DNA of 64,000 bases from Ignavibacteriales bacterium (GTDB taxonomy: Bacteria > Bacteroidota > Ignavibacteria > Ignavibacteriales > Melioribacteraceae): positions 62,001 to 126,000 of the forward strand of contig JAGUYK010000044.1 in NCBI GenBank assembly GCA_020061355.1, given 5' to 3'. The position numbers were made by a program, and so were the translations under genes. Each line of letters begins with the position of its first letter. The stretch's first letter is position 1. The notes beneath the pieces are model-generated. The model searched no databases, was not told the DNA's origin, and saw only the letters and a list, made by a program, of their open reading frames with translations. Shown piece by piece: positions 56,943 through 64,000 of the stretch.

Positions 56943-57977
56943 TTAGTTTATCGAATAATCCTTCGGTAATAAATCTGCTACTCCCCTTGTTGCCCAATAC
57001 TGCTTGTAATAGAAAGGTAAAGTTTCCTTCGGTTCACCAAATTGATCAAGTGTTACATAATCAACAAGCAGTGAGATTCCAGAGACTTGTGTATTACTCA
57101 AAAATCCGGGTGAGTATTGTACAACTAAATCATAATCGAACTTTAAATAATATTTACTAGTTAATGAATCCCTTTCTAAAATCTGGCGAACATCTTTAAT
57201 TTCCTGCCCATATGAACCATACCAGCTGAAGATTTTAAATCTATTTGCATTAAGATCATCTCGAACAATTGAAGCGAGAAAATGCTTTATTGAACCCAGA
57301 TAAGCAATTTCACGATTTTCAATCCATTCCTTTTTTTGATTATCGCTTTCAGGCATAAGCTCGGTAAATTTTGTAATTGAAAAATATCTGATTGAGTTAA
57401 AGTCATAATCATAATCAAAACTAATCAGGTTGCATTCTAATTTGTAGCCGAGTGCATTATTTATTATTATCAGTTGATCATCGGCTCTTGCTGAGAGTAT
57501 GTTATTAATTTTTGAAAAATTAATTATCAGTTCATTTTCAATTATGCATTCCTTCGCAAAATCGGACTGACCGAGAAAATACTTTTTAAATATTTTTAGA
57601 TTTTCATACCAATCTTTCGGAACTTCCGCATCAACAGCCACTTCATTCAATTGAATTAATTTCTCTATTAAATAAAAATTTAGTTCTACATGATCTTTAC
57701 CCGTTAGCGTTACATTCTGAAATGTTGTTTCGTAACCAATGAAAGAAACTGCAATTTGATGATTACCGGAAGGAAGATTTTGAATTGAGAAATATCCATC
57801 CATATTCGTCGATGTCCCCCATACGCTACCTGAAATAAATACATTTGCATTTGGTAATGGAGTACCGGTATATGAATCAATGACCTTTCCGCTAATTCTG
57901 TTATTTTGTGTCTGCGGGAAAAAAGTTGATATGAATAAAAAATAAAGGATATTGAAGGTTTTCAAATTGAGAATCAT
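56943..57977 (-). CDS. Carboxypeptidase-regulatory-like domain protein
   Basis: 344 aa. A signal peptide (about 1-21) is followed by a CarboxypepD_reg-like beta-sandwich (about 25-112; ISGKVIDSYTGTPLPNANVF and GYFSIQNLPSGNHQIAVSF). The remaining 230 residues are a Tyr/Ile-rich unique domain without recognised motifs. The N-terminal fold is common ahead of TonB receptors in this phylum, but no plug or barrel follows here. It is convergent with the DUF5916 gene. Confidence 0.72.
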   Translation of the reverse strand: MILNLKTFNILYFLFISTFFPQTQNNRISGKVIDSYTGTPLPNANVFISGSVWGTSTNMDGYFSIQNLPSGNHQIAVSFIGYETTFQNVTLTGKDHVELNFYLIEKLIQLNEVAVDAEVPKDWYENLKIFKKYFLGQSDFAKECIIENELIINFSKINNILSARADDQLIIINNALGYKLECNLISFDYDYDFNSIRYFSITKFTELMPESDNQKKEWIENREIAYLGSIKHFLASIVRDDLNANRFKIFSWYGSYGQEIKDVRQILERDSLTSKYYLKFDYDLVVQYSPGFLSNTQVSGISLLVDYVTLDQFGEPKETLPFYYKQYWATRGVADLLPKDYSIN

Positions 57978-58063
57978 AAAGCACCCAATAATTCTGTTAG
58001 AACTTAATTTCTCATTTTTAAAAAATCAAGAATAAAAACAATACCTTATAAAAATGAATCCGG

Positions 58064-58092
58064 TTGTAACAATCCAAATTATCTTTTAATAC
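58064..58092 (+). promoter_or_regulatory. Promoter candidate for archease-rtcB
   Basis: TTGTAA (58064-58069), 17 nt and TAATAC (58087-58092) resemble a sigma-70 promoter 46 nt before the archease ATG. It does not fit the TAnnTTTG form seen elsewhere in the window. Confidence 0.3.
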
Positions 58093-58137
58093 AGAGAAAA
58101 CATTAGTATGTTATTCATGTGAAATTAGAGAGTCAAA

Positions 58138-58563
58138 ATGGGTTACAGGTTTATTGAACACACCGCCGATATAGCGGTAGAAGTTGAAGGAGAATCGTTA
58201 AACGATCTATTTATATCCTCATGTTATGCCTGGCGTGAAGCTGCTATGGATATAAGCTCCTTTCAAAAAGAATCTTCCAAGAAATTTATTTTCAATTCTA
58301 CTAACCTCGAAGTTCTTTTGATAGAATTATTAAGCGAATTAAATTTCCAATTATATTCAAAGGGATGGGTCTTTGTAACAATTCAAAATCTTTTTTTAGA
58401 AGAGACCGATTCCGGTTATCATCTTGAGATTGAATTGTTTGGACAAAAACACAATAGTGAGATTCATAAGTTCAAGGAGGAAATTAAAGCTGTAACCTTT
58501 CATCAAATGAAAATTGAAAAAGTAAATAACACTTACAAGACATTGATTGTATTCGATATTTAA
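58138..58563 (+). CDS. Archease
   Basis: 141 aa, the usual size. The N-terminus YRFIEHTADIAVEVEGESLNDLF and the C-terminal AVTFHQMKIEK are archease signatures, including the conserved acidic and His residues. Archease speeds up RtcB guanylylation and broadens its turnover. Its stop at 58561-58563 precedes the rtcB ribosome-binding site by about 27 nt. The pair is a classic RNA ligase-cofactor operon. Confidence 0.94.
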   Translation: MGYRFIEHTADIAVEVEGESLNDLFISSCYAWREAAMDISSFQKESSKKFIFNSTNLEVLLIELLSELNFQLYSKGWVFVTIQNLFLEETDSGYHLEIELFGQKHNSEIHKFKEEIKAVTFHQMKIEKVNNTYKTLIVFDI

Positions 58564-58599
58564 GTGACAGTAGAATCCTTCGAATTAATGGAGGGGAAA

Positions 58600-60054
58600 A
58601 TGAGAATAAGCGGAATAGAAATTGAAAAAGTTAACGACAACCTCTGGGAAATTCCAAAATTCGGCGGGATGCTTGTCCCCGGAAGAATTTATACCTCGGA
58701 AAAAATGCTTGAAGGAACTCTTCAAAACGATGAAGCGCTAAAACAGGTAGTAAATGTTGCACACTTACCCGGCATTCAAAAATATTCACTTGCAATGCCC
58801 GATATTCATTGGGGATATGGATTTCCAATCGGTGGTGTTGCCGCTACGGATATTAATAATGGTGTAATATCACCGGGCGGAGTCGGCTATGATATTAATT
58901 GCGGGGTAAGATTAGCAAGGACATCACTTAATTTCGAATCAATTAAAAACAGAATTCAAAAGTTAGTTGAAAACCTATTTAATGATATACCTACAGGAGT
59001 TGGTGCAAGCGGTGCAATCAAAAAATTAAATGCAGCTGAAATAAAAAAAATATTGAGAGATGGAGCCGAATGGGCGGTTTCAAATGGTTTCGGTTCTAAA
59101 CATGATATCGAATTAACTGAAGAGAACGGAAAGTTGAAAGATGCAGATCCTGAAGCGGTGAGTCCCAGAGCGATTGAACGCGGAATGGATCAAGCGGGAA
59201 CGCTCGGTTCGGGAAATCATTTTTTAGAGATCGATTTTGTTGAAGAAATATTTGATGAAAATGCCGCAGAGATTTTTGGATTATTTAAGGGACAAATCGT
59301 TATTCAAATTCATACGGGTTCGCGTGGATTGGGTTATCAAGTATGCGATGATTATTTAAAAGTTCTTGTTCAAGCAGAAAAGAAATATGGTTTTAAGCTC
59401 CCTGATAAACAGCTTGCATGTGCACCTATTAAATCTACTGAGGGTCAGAACTACCTTCATGCTATGAGAGCGGCGGCAAACTTTGCATGGAATAATCGCC
59501 AGGTAATAATGCACCTTGCGAGAAATAGTTTTAAGAGAACTCTAAGTATCTCAGATGCTGAATTAGAGTTTGAATTGATCTATGATGTTTGCCATAATAT
59601 TGCAAAAATAGAAGAACATGAAATTGATGGTGAAGTAAAAAAAGTTTGTGTCCATAGAAAAGGTGCGACACGAGCTTTTCCACCTGGAAGTAAATTCATT
59701 CCTGAAAAGTATAGATCCGTTGGCCAGCCCGTTCTAATTCCGGGCGACATGGGAAGATATTCTTACATTGCGGTAGGAACAGAAAAAGCAATGCGGGAAA
59801 CATTCGGTAGTTCCTGCCACGGAGCTGGAAGAGTACAAAGCCGTCATCAGGCACTTAAAGAAGCTAAAGGAAGAAATCTTGTTGAGGAGTTAACCAAAAA
59901 AGGGATTGTAATTCAGGCGAAGGGATATAAAACCATCGCTGAAGAAATGCCTCACGCATATAAAGACGTTTCTGAAGTTGTAGAGGTAATGCATCATGCG
60001 GGTATCAGTACAAAAGTGGCTAAATTAAAACCGGCCGGAGTGATAAAAGGATAA
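58600..60054 (+). CDS. rtcB: RNA 3'-phosphate ligase RtcB
   Basis: 484 aa from the ATG at 58600, chosen because GGAGG lies 5 nt upstream; the frame extends to a GTG at 58564 that lacks such a site. VGYDINCGVRLART has the metal-binding Asp98 and Cys101, and SSCHGAGR has His407, the guanylylated histidine (His404 in Pyrococcus). HTGSRGLGYQV and VHRKGATRAFPPG complete the active site. RtcB joins 2',3'-cyclic phosphate and 5'-OH RNA ends using GTP and Mn2+, for tRNA or rRNA repair. It ends at the terminator 60058-60083. Confidence 0.97.
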   Translation: MRISGIEIEKVNDNLWEIPKFGGMLVPGRIYTSEKMLEGTLQNDEALKQVVNVAHLPGIQKYSLAMPDIHWGYGFPIGGVAATDINNGVISPGGVGYDINCGVRLARTSLNFESIKNRIQKLVENLFNDIPTGVGASGAIKKLNAAEIKKILRDGAEWAVSNGFGSKHDIELTEENGKLKDADPEAVSPRAIERGMDQAGTLGSGNHFLEIDFVEEIFDENAAEIFGLFKGQIVIQIHTGSRGLGYQVCDDYLKVLVQAEKKYGFKLPDKQLACAPIKSTEGQNYLHAMRAAANFAWNNRQVIMHLARNSFKRTLSISDAELEFELIYDVCHNIAKIEEHEIDGEVKKVCVHRKGATRAFPPGSKFIPEKYRSVGQPVLIPGDMGRYSYIAVGTEKAMRETFGSSCHGAGRVQSRHQALKEAKGRNLVEELTKKGIVIQAKGYKTIAEEMPHAYKDVSEVVEVMHHAGISTKVAKLKPAGVIKG

Positions 60055-60057
60055 ATA

Positions 60058-60083
60058 AAAAGCCGGTCATCAAACCGGCTTTT
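60058..60083. terminator. Bidirectional intrinsic terminator between rtcB and the Spy-like gene
   Basis: A perfect 10-bp stem AAAAGCCGGT/ACCGGCTTTT (60058-60067 with 60074-60083) with a 6-nt loop. T tracts lie on both strands within the stem ends, so it can terminate rtcB and the convergent gene at 60100. Confidence 0.88.
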
Positions 60084-60099
60084 AATTATTACAAAAGTA

Positions 60100-60792
60100 T
60101 TAACAAGGAGTTTTAAGACGCTGAGTTATCTTATCCCACCTGGTTTGTTGTTCTGGTGTAAGCAACTCTCTGATATCTTCCAGTAATTTACTGTTCAGCT
60201 GACATATTTGATCAATAATTCTTATGGTTTCAGGATTATTCTTTATGTTCTCCCGAGTCGCGAGGTTTAATTGTTTAATCTGTTCTGCACCCTCCTGTCG
60301 TGTTAATTCCCCATTCTTAACCTTCTCAATAATTTCCCTTCTCTGTTGATTTGCATCTTTTACTATCTGTTCATTCGCTGTAAGAAATTCTTTTACTAAA
60401 GGTCTGAGAGATTCATGATATCCCTTCATTAAATTACCAACGGCCTCTCTCTGAGTTTTGTCCAGTTCTAAACGTCTAAGAATTAATCCAAGCTGCTTTG
60501 TGAAATCAAATTTCTGCATCCATCCAATACCATTCATCAACGGATTACCGGGTTTGAAGTCGCGGCTCATTGTCAAGAAACTATAGCCGAACAGCGATTG
60601 ATTAAATTTGATTTCGGAATTCAATGTTCCATCTTCAATGCCGTTAAGTATATCGGAATTATCCAGAATTATAAATTGCGGTGAATCAAAATTAACAGAT
60701 TGTGGTTGTTCAACTTCATTGGTCTGATTGCATCCGATAAATGTTAAAAGTACAATCGCAAGAAATAGCCCGGGGAGATTAAATTTTTTCAT
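60100..60792 (-). CDS. Spy/CpxP-like (LTxxQ) lipoprotein
   Basis: 230 aa. Signal peptide with lipobox FIGC (Cys21). The C-terminal half is a helical bundle with KTQREAVGNLMKGYHE and LLTPEQQTRWDKI, the LTxxQ motif of Spy/CpxP periplasmic proteins. Those act as ATP-independent chaperones or sensors of envelope stress. It is monocistronic and convergent with rtcB, sharing the terminator. The match is to the motif and fold only. Confidence 0.7.
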   Translation of the reverse strand: MKKFNLPGLFLAIVLLTFIGCNQTNEVEQPQSVNFDSPQFIILDNSDILNGIEDGTLNSEIKFNQSLFGYSFLTMSRDFKPGNPLMNGIGWMQKFDFTKQLGLILRRLELDKTQREAVGNLMKGYHESLRPLVKEFLTANEQIVKDANQQRREIIEKVKNGELTRQEGAEQIKQLNLATRENIKNNPETIRIIDQICQLNSKLLEDIRELLTPEQQTRWDKITQRLKTPC

Positions 60793-60975
60793 TGTGGCCT
60801 CAATTTTAGTTTTTCAATTATCAGACAATCGAAATTTTACCCAGGTTTAATTTAATGTATAGTTTATTATAACACTATATAAAAATTCACTGGATAACCC
60901 AGCTCACAATTTTGGAAATTGCGATTAAGAGGCATATTTTCGTTTTGTCGGTTTACAAACAATAAAAGGAATATT

Positions 60976-61770
60976 ATGAGCCAGATTATAAATGGTCTTT
61001 CAGTAAATACTTTCGGAGATGATAAAAATCAACCAATTATTTTTGTACATGGATTCCCATATGATTATTCAATGTGGGAAAATCAAATAAATCTGCTAAA
61101 AGAGAATTATTATTGTGTCGCTTACGATGTGCGAGGACTTGGAAGAAGTTTTGTGGGTGACGGGCAGTATACAATGGAGTTTTTTGTTGATGATTTATTT
61201 GCAGTCATATCAGAACTGAAACTTCATAAACCCGTTTTATGCGGTCTATCAATGGGCGGTTATATCGCATTACGTGCAGTTGAGAGAAATCAAAATACTT
61301 TTTCTTCTGTAATTCTCCTGGATACCAGATCCGACGCAGATGATAATGCAGGTAAGCTTAAACGTGCAGCCGGCATTAACCAGATAAATATAGAAGGATT
61401 AGAAAAATTTGCCGAAGCATTTGTTACAAATTGCTTTGCTGATGAAACTCCAATAGAACAAAAAGACATGTTCTTTACTACATTGCATAAATCTTATCAG
61501 CATAATCCTGTTGGTGTGAAAGGATGCATAATAGCGATTATGAGCAGGACTGACACATCAAATTTTTTATCTCACATTCAAATTCCAACTTTAGTTATTT
61601 GCGGATCATTCGATAAGTTAACACCTTCACATGTTATGCGATCAATGGCAGAAAAAATTCCCGGTAGTGAGTTTGCTATTGTACCGCGCGCAGGACATAT
61701 GACCCCTCTTGAAAATCCCGACAATGTGAATGATCTGATAAGCGGTTTCCTAAAAAGAAAGGCGAGATAA
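60976..61770 (+). CDS. Alpha/beta hydrolase
   Basis: 264 aa from the ATG at 60976, which has AAAGGA 6 nt upstream; a TTG-initiated N-terminal extension (to 60919) lacks a ribosome-binding site. The catalytic triad is readable: Ser92 in GLSMGG, Asp213 in GSFDKLTP and His241 in AGHMTPLE, with the oxyanion motif HGFPYD at 25-30. It looks like 3-oxoadipate enol-lactonase/esterase-type hydrolases, but the substrate is not determined. It is divergent from the Spy-like lipoprotein gene. Confidence 0.9.
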   Translation: MSQIINGLSVNTFGDDKNQPIIFVHGFPYDYSMWENQINLLKENYYCVAYDVRGLGRSFVGDGQYTMEFFVDDLFAVISELKLHKPVLCGLSMGGYIALRAVERNQNTFSSVILLDTRSDADDNAGKLKRAAGINQINIEGLEKFAEAFVTNCFADETPIEQKDMFFTTLHKSYQHNPVGVKGCIIAIMSRTDTSNFLSHIQIPTLVICGSFDKLTPSHVMRSMAEKIPGSEFAIVPRAGHMTPLENPDNVNDLISGFLKRKAR

Positions 61771-61795
61771 GAAAGTAAAGAATAATCATGCAAAG

Positions 61796-62344
61796 TTATT
61801 TTTGAATAACACTATCAAGACTTTTATATTCTTTGATAATCTCTGGTTTGCTCTCCTTCTTTAAAGTATCAACACCAAACTTAAGACCCTCTTTTAGCTT
61901 TTGTTCAACTTTGGAAGGGATAATTTTTGTATCATAAAATCCCGAACTGGACAATATTAACCCGGATGAAATTAAAAGCGAACAAACAACCGGTATAAAT
62001 ATGTCGGAGATCCAGCTAAGTATTTTCAGCGGAATTGTAAGAAATGATTTGGTCAATGTTAATACTTCCGAGTCGAGCTTTTTGTCTATGAACTTAATTC
62101 TAAGTGACAGTCTGATAATTGTAAAGGTTAATCCCCATGAAATAATTGTCCCGATGGATAGAATTAGAATTAGGTATGATTTTGCAAACTGATAAGCTAA
62201 AATTGCTCCGGTAGCGATAATGATAAAAAATATAATAAAGAAATGGATTCTTTGGCTGAGCAGGGATTCTGCAAGAAATCTTTCCTGACTAAGATCCGTC
62301 TGTTTTGATTGAGTTTCTTTTGGTGGTGGAATAATTCTTGGCAT
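61796..62344 (-). CDS. Small hypothetical membrane protein
   Basis: 182 aa. A polar N-terminus (Pro/Gln-rich, about 1-30) is followed by three hydrophobic stretches (about 35-52, 55-72, 108-128), then a Lys-rich tail. No recognised domain; a membrane location is clear. It is followed by nothing of known function and preceded by the NUDIX gene (15-nt gap), so the two are probably co-transcribed. Confidence 0.6.
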   Translation of the reverse strand: MPRIIPPPKETQSKQTDLSQERFLAESLLSQRIHFFIIFFIIIATGAILAYQFAKSYLILILSIGTIISWGLTFTIIRLSLRIKFIDKKLDSEVLTLTKSFLTIPLKILSWISDIFIPVVCSLLISSGLILSSSGFYDTKIIPSKVEQKLKEGLKFGVDTLKKESKPEIIKEYKSLDSVIQK

Positions 62345-62359
62345 ATGCTTCCCCTTTTC

Positions 62360-62818
62360 TTAATAAAACTCTACAGAATATTTTTTCATTTTACCGTTTG
62401 AATAATCGAACTTGGCACTAAAGAATTTATCCTGCAAGAGCCATGGGATAAAAATCCTATCACCTTCCCATAAATTTAAATGGAGCAATTTATCATTAGG
62501 GATCCATTCAAGTTTACCTTCATGTGAATCAATAATTTTACCTTTGAACTGATTGGCTGTAAACATAAAAACGTACCAATCCTTTTTACCATCAAACATC
62601 GGAAAAGTAATAATACCGTGCAGGTGCGGATTTTTAATATCCAGTCCGCTCTCCTCCTTAACTTCCCTTATAACACATTCCTCAGGTGTTTCGCCCGGTT
62701 CAAATTTTCCACCTAATCCATTCCATTTACCTTCATGAACATCATTTTTCTTTTTTATTCGGTGTAGCATTAATGTCTTGTTTTTATCTATTACATAACA
62801 GAGAGTTGCAAGCTGCAT
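62360..62818 (-). CDS. NUDIX hydrolase (8-oxo-dGTP diphosphatase-like)
   Basis: 152 aa. The Nudix box GX5EX7REUXEEXGU is complete at residues 37-59 (GKFEPGETPEECVIREVKEESGL), with the metal-binding Glu residues 52, 55 and 56. WNGLGGKFEPGE resembles MutT-type 8-oxo-dGTPases. Substrate specificity is not settled by sequence. It lies between the four-helix-bundle gene (24 nt) and the membrane protein gene. Confidence 0.9.
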   Translation of the reverse strand: MQLATLCYVIDKNKTLMLHRIKKKNDVHEGKWNGLGGKFEPGETPEECVIREVKEESGLDIKNPHLHGIITFPMFDGKKDWYVFMFTANQFKGKIIDSHEGKLEWIPNDKLLHLNLWEGDRIFIPWLLQDKFFSAKFDYSNGKMKKYSVEFY

Positions 62819-62842
62819 TTACTTTTATTCCCTTCAAAAAAT

Positions 62843-63190
62843 TTATTTAATAGAATCAGCAAGTAAAGTGGAGATATCATCGAGTTCATCTAAAAACCAT
62901 TTAACTTTTTCAGGTTTTGCACGTTTACTATCGCGAACCAAAGCAAGCCAGAGTTTACACTCGTTTGCAAATTTAACAGCAGCAATAGTATAGTCTTTTA
63001 AATCCTTTTTTGTATTCGCGGCAGTCGCTTCAATATAATTGCTTATTACACTTGTGCCGCTGTTAAAAATTTCATCTGCCATTCTTTGAGAAACATTATC
63101 TTTCGGCAGAAGGTCTATGAATTCAATTAATTTTAAGGTAAGAAAATATAATCGCTTTCTAAACTCGCCGCGTGTTGTATCTTTTACCAA
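62843..63190 (-). CDS. Four-helix bundle protein (23S rRNA intervening-sequence/S23 family)
   Basis: 115 aa, starting at a TTG (63190-63188) with GGAGG 4 nt upstream. The LTLKLIEFIDLLPKDNVSQRMADEIFNSGTSVISNYIEA region is typical of the TIGR02436 four-helix-bundle family first seen inside spirochaete rRNA intervening sequences. Here it is an independent gene next to hldD; the family has no clear biochemical function. The TTG start is unusual but well supported by the Shine-Dalgarno site. Confidence 0.85.
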   Translation of the reverse strand: MVKDTTRGEFRKRLYFLTLKLIEFIDLLPKDNVSQRMADEIFNSGTSVISNYIEATAANTKKDLKDYTIAAVKFANECKLWLALVRDSKRAKPEKVKWFLDELDDISTLLADSIK

Positions 63191-63202
63191 TTCGCCTCCG
63201 CA

Positions 63203-64000
63203 CTATTCAGTTGTAAGTCCGAGATACTGATTTTTCAACAAATAATTTTTTATATAATCCTTAACACCTTCCTGAACATTCATAATTTTTTTGTCATAAC
63301 CGGTTAATTTCATTTTGGTAGTATCGGCTTGCGTAAAATATTGATACTTATTTTTAATCTCTTCAGGCATATCTATAAATTCAATATTCACAGGTTTATC
63401 AAGAGCATTAAATACAGAGGTAACCAGTTCCAGCCACGACTGGGCTCTTCCGGTACCCACATTAAATATTCCGTTGATGTTCTGATGTTCGAAGAAATGA
63501 AGCGTCATATCAACAGCATCTTTTACATAAACAAAATCCCGCTTCTGTTCTCCATCATTGAATTCAGGTTTATAGGATTTAAAAAGTTTTACTTTCCCCG
63601 TTTCCCGGACCTGTTCAAATGCTTTATGAACAACACTACGCATATCGCCTTTATGATATTCATTAGGACCGTACACATTGAAAAATTTTAACCCAACAAC
63701 TTTATCAATCAAACCGTTTCTATTAATCCATGTATCGAACAGATGTTTTGAGTAGCCATACATATTTAACGGATGAAGTGAATTCAAAAATGAATTATCA
63801 TCTTCATATCCATTAGAACCGTTGCCATATGTAGCTGCAGAAGAAGCATAGATAAACCTTATTCCGTTTGCCAGAGAATATTTTGCAAGTTCCTGCGAAT
63901 AGTGAACATTGTTATCCATCAGAAAATCTGCATCCTTCTCTGTCGTAGAAGAACATGCACCCATATGTATTATCGTTGATACTTTGAATGGAACGCTTCG
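63203..64000 (-). CDS. hldD: ADP-L-glycero-D-manno-heptose-6-epimerase, 5' part cut by window
   Basis: 266 codons are visible before the window edge; the N-terminal Rossmann GxxGxxG lies outside. The motif ACSSTTEKDADFLMDNNVHYS and the YGYSKHLFD catalytic Tyr/Lys (YxxxK) are characteristic of HldD, as are SAATYGNG and GLKFFNVYGPNE. It epimerises the heptose precursor of the lipopolysaccharide inner core. The visible C-terminus is complete and the gene is followed by the four-helix-bundle gene after 12 nt. It supports a Gram-negative outer membrane with heptose-type LPS. Confidence 0.93.
   Translation of the reverse strand, partial: RSVPFKVSTIIHMGACSSTTEKDADFLMDNNVHYSQELAKYSLANGIRFIYASSAATYGNGSNGYEDDNSFLNSLHPLNMYGYSKHLFDTWINRNGLIDKVVGLKFFNVYGPNEYHKGDMRSVVHKAFEQVRETGKVKLFKSYKPEFNDGEQKRDFVYVKDAVDMTLHFFEHQNINGIFNVGTGRAQSWLELVTSVFNALDKPVNIEFIDMPEEIKNKYQYFTQADTTKMKLTGYDKKIMNVQEGVKDYIKNYLLKNQYLGLTTE

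Noticed and set aside
58564-58599. GTG-initiated extension of rtcB
   Set aside because: No ribosome-binding site; the ATG at 58600 has GGAGG 5 nt upstream and gives the usual RtcB N-terminus.
60919-60975. TTG-initiated extension of the alpha/beta hydrolase
   Set aside because: The Cys/Arg-rich extension is not part of the hydrolase fold and has no Shine-Dalgarno site, unlike the ATG at 60976.

Overview
The window is a gene-dense, AT-rich bacterial chromosome segment. The best fit is the Ignavibacteria/Melioribacter branch of the Bacteroidota-Chlorobi group. Three large secreted proteins end in the NYPNPFNP-type C-terminal domain of type IX secretion (T9SS) cargo, as is common there. Outer-membrane biogenesis genes (lolA, hldD, beta-barrels) indicate a diderm cell. 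Several intergenic regions carry the Bacteroidota-type promoter element TAnnTTTG about 20 nt after a TTG/TTT box. No phage, insertion sequence, CRISPR array or rRNA gene was seen; most of the window is core genome.

Layout. (1) 1-25,990 (all minus): a very long co-directional block. In transcription order it starts with the conserved translation/RNA cluster rimP-nusA-infB-rbfA-truB-ribF-rpsO-pnp, then dusB, an RNase G/E, a transaldolase-like aldolase, gcvT, comB, ftsK, lolA, a flippase-like membrane protein, an outer-membrane barrel, uppP, a cyclophilin lipoprotein, an NSS sodium symporter with a tiny MetS-like subunit, holA, an ECF sigma factor with its probable anti-sigma factor, rpmE and (cut by the window edge) rsmB. 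(2) 26,097-28,084 (minus): a SIMPL-domain protein and a dicarboxylate/amino-acid symporter. (3) 28,306-34,664 (minus): three T9SS-secreted proteins, two built of YCF48/BNR-like repeats, with C-terminal regions nearly identical in DNA. (4) 34,769-39,301: hemW, a divergent SCP2-domain protein, an outer-membrane protein and recN. (5) 39,302-40,029: initiator tRNA with a clear promoter and terminator, then a 458-nt non-coding stretch. (6) 40,030-41,498: small exported proteins (HEAT repeat, DsrE-like, Ig-like lipoprotein). (7) 41,724-47,684 (minus): a tightly packed purL-yihY-hemerythrin-YD-repeat protein-MBL/beta-CASP operon with stop/start overlaps. (8) 47,838-52,321: bacteriohemerythrin, a membrane-bound SpoIIE/PP2C phosphatase and a DUF1846 protein. 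(9) 52,420-57,977: GWxTD/TPR protein, CBM9/DUF5916 outer-membrane protein and a carboxypeptidase-regulatory-like protein. (10) 58,138-64,000: archease-rtcB RNA ligation pair, a Spy/CpxP-like lipoprotein, an alpha/beta hydrolase, a small membrane protein, a NUDIX hydrolase, a four-helix-bundle protein and partial hldD.

How the genes fit together. The first block groups transcription elongation/antitermination (nusA), translation initiation (infB), ribosome maturation (rimP, rbfA), rRNA/tRNA modification (truB, dusB, rsmB), RNA decay (pnp, RNase G/E) and envelope genes. Its promoter is followed by a terminator-like hairpin just ahead of rimP.

The least expected signals are small: a 37-codon MetS-like gene embedded exactly between the NSS transporter and holA; an in-frame A AAA AAG slippery heptamer plus an A9 run at the yihY/hemerythrin junction that would give a YihY-hemerythrin fusion on a -1 shift; the repeated promoter pattern; and near-identical T9SS C-terminal modules. 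I found no clearly undescribed multi-gene system. Product names rest on recognised motifs in the translations; no database search was run.
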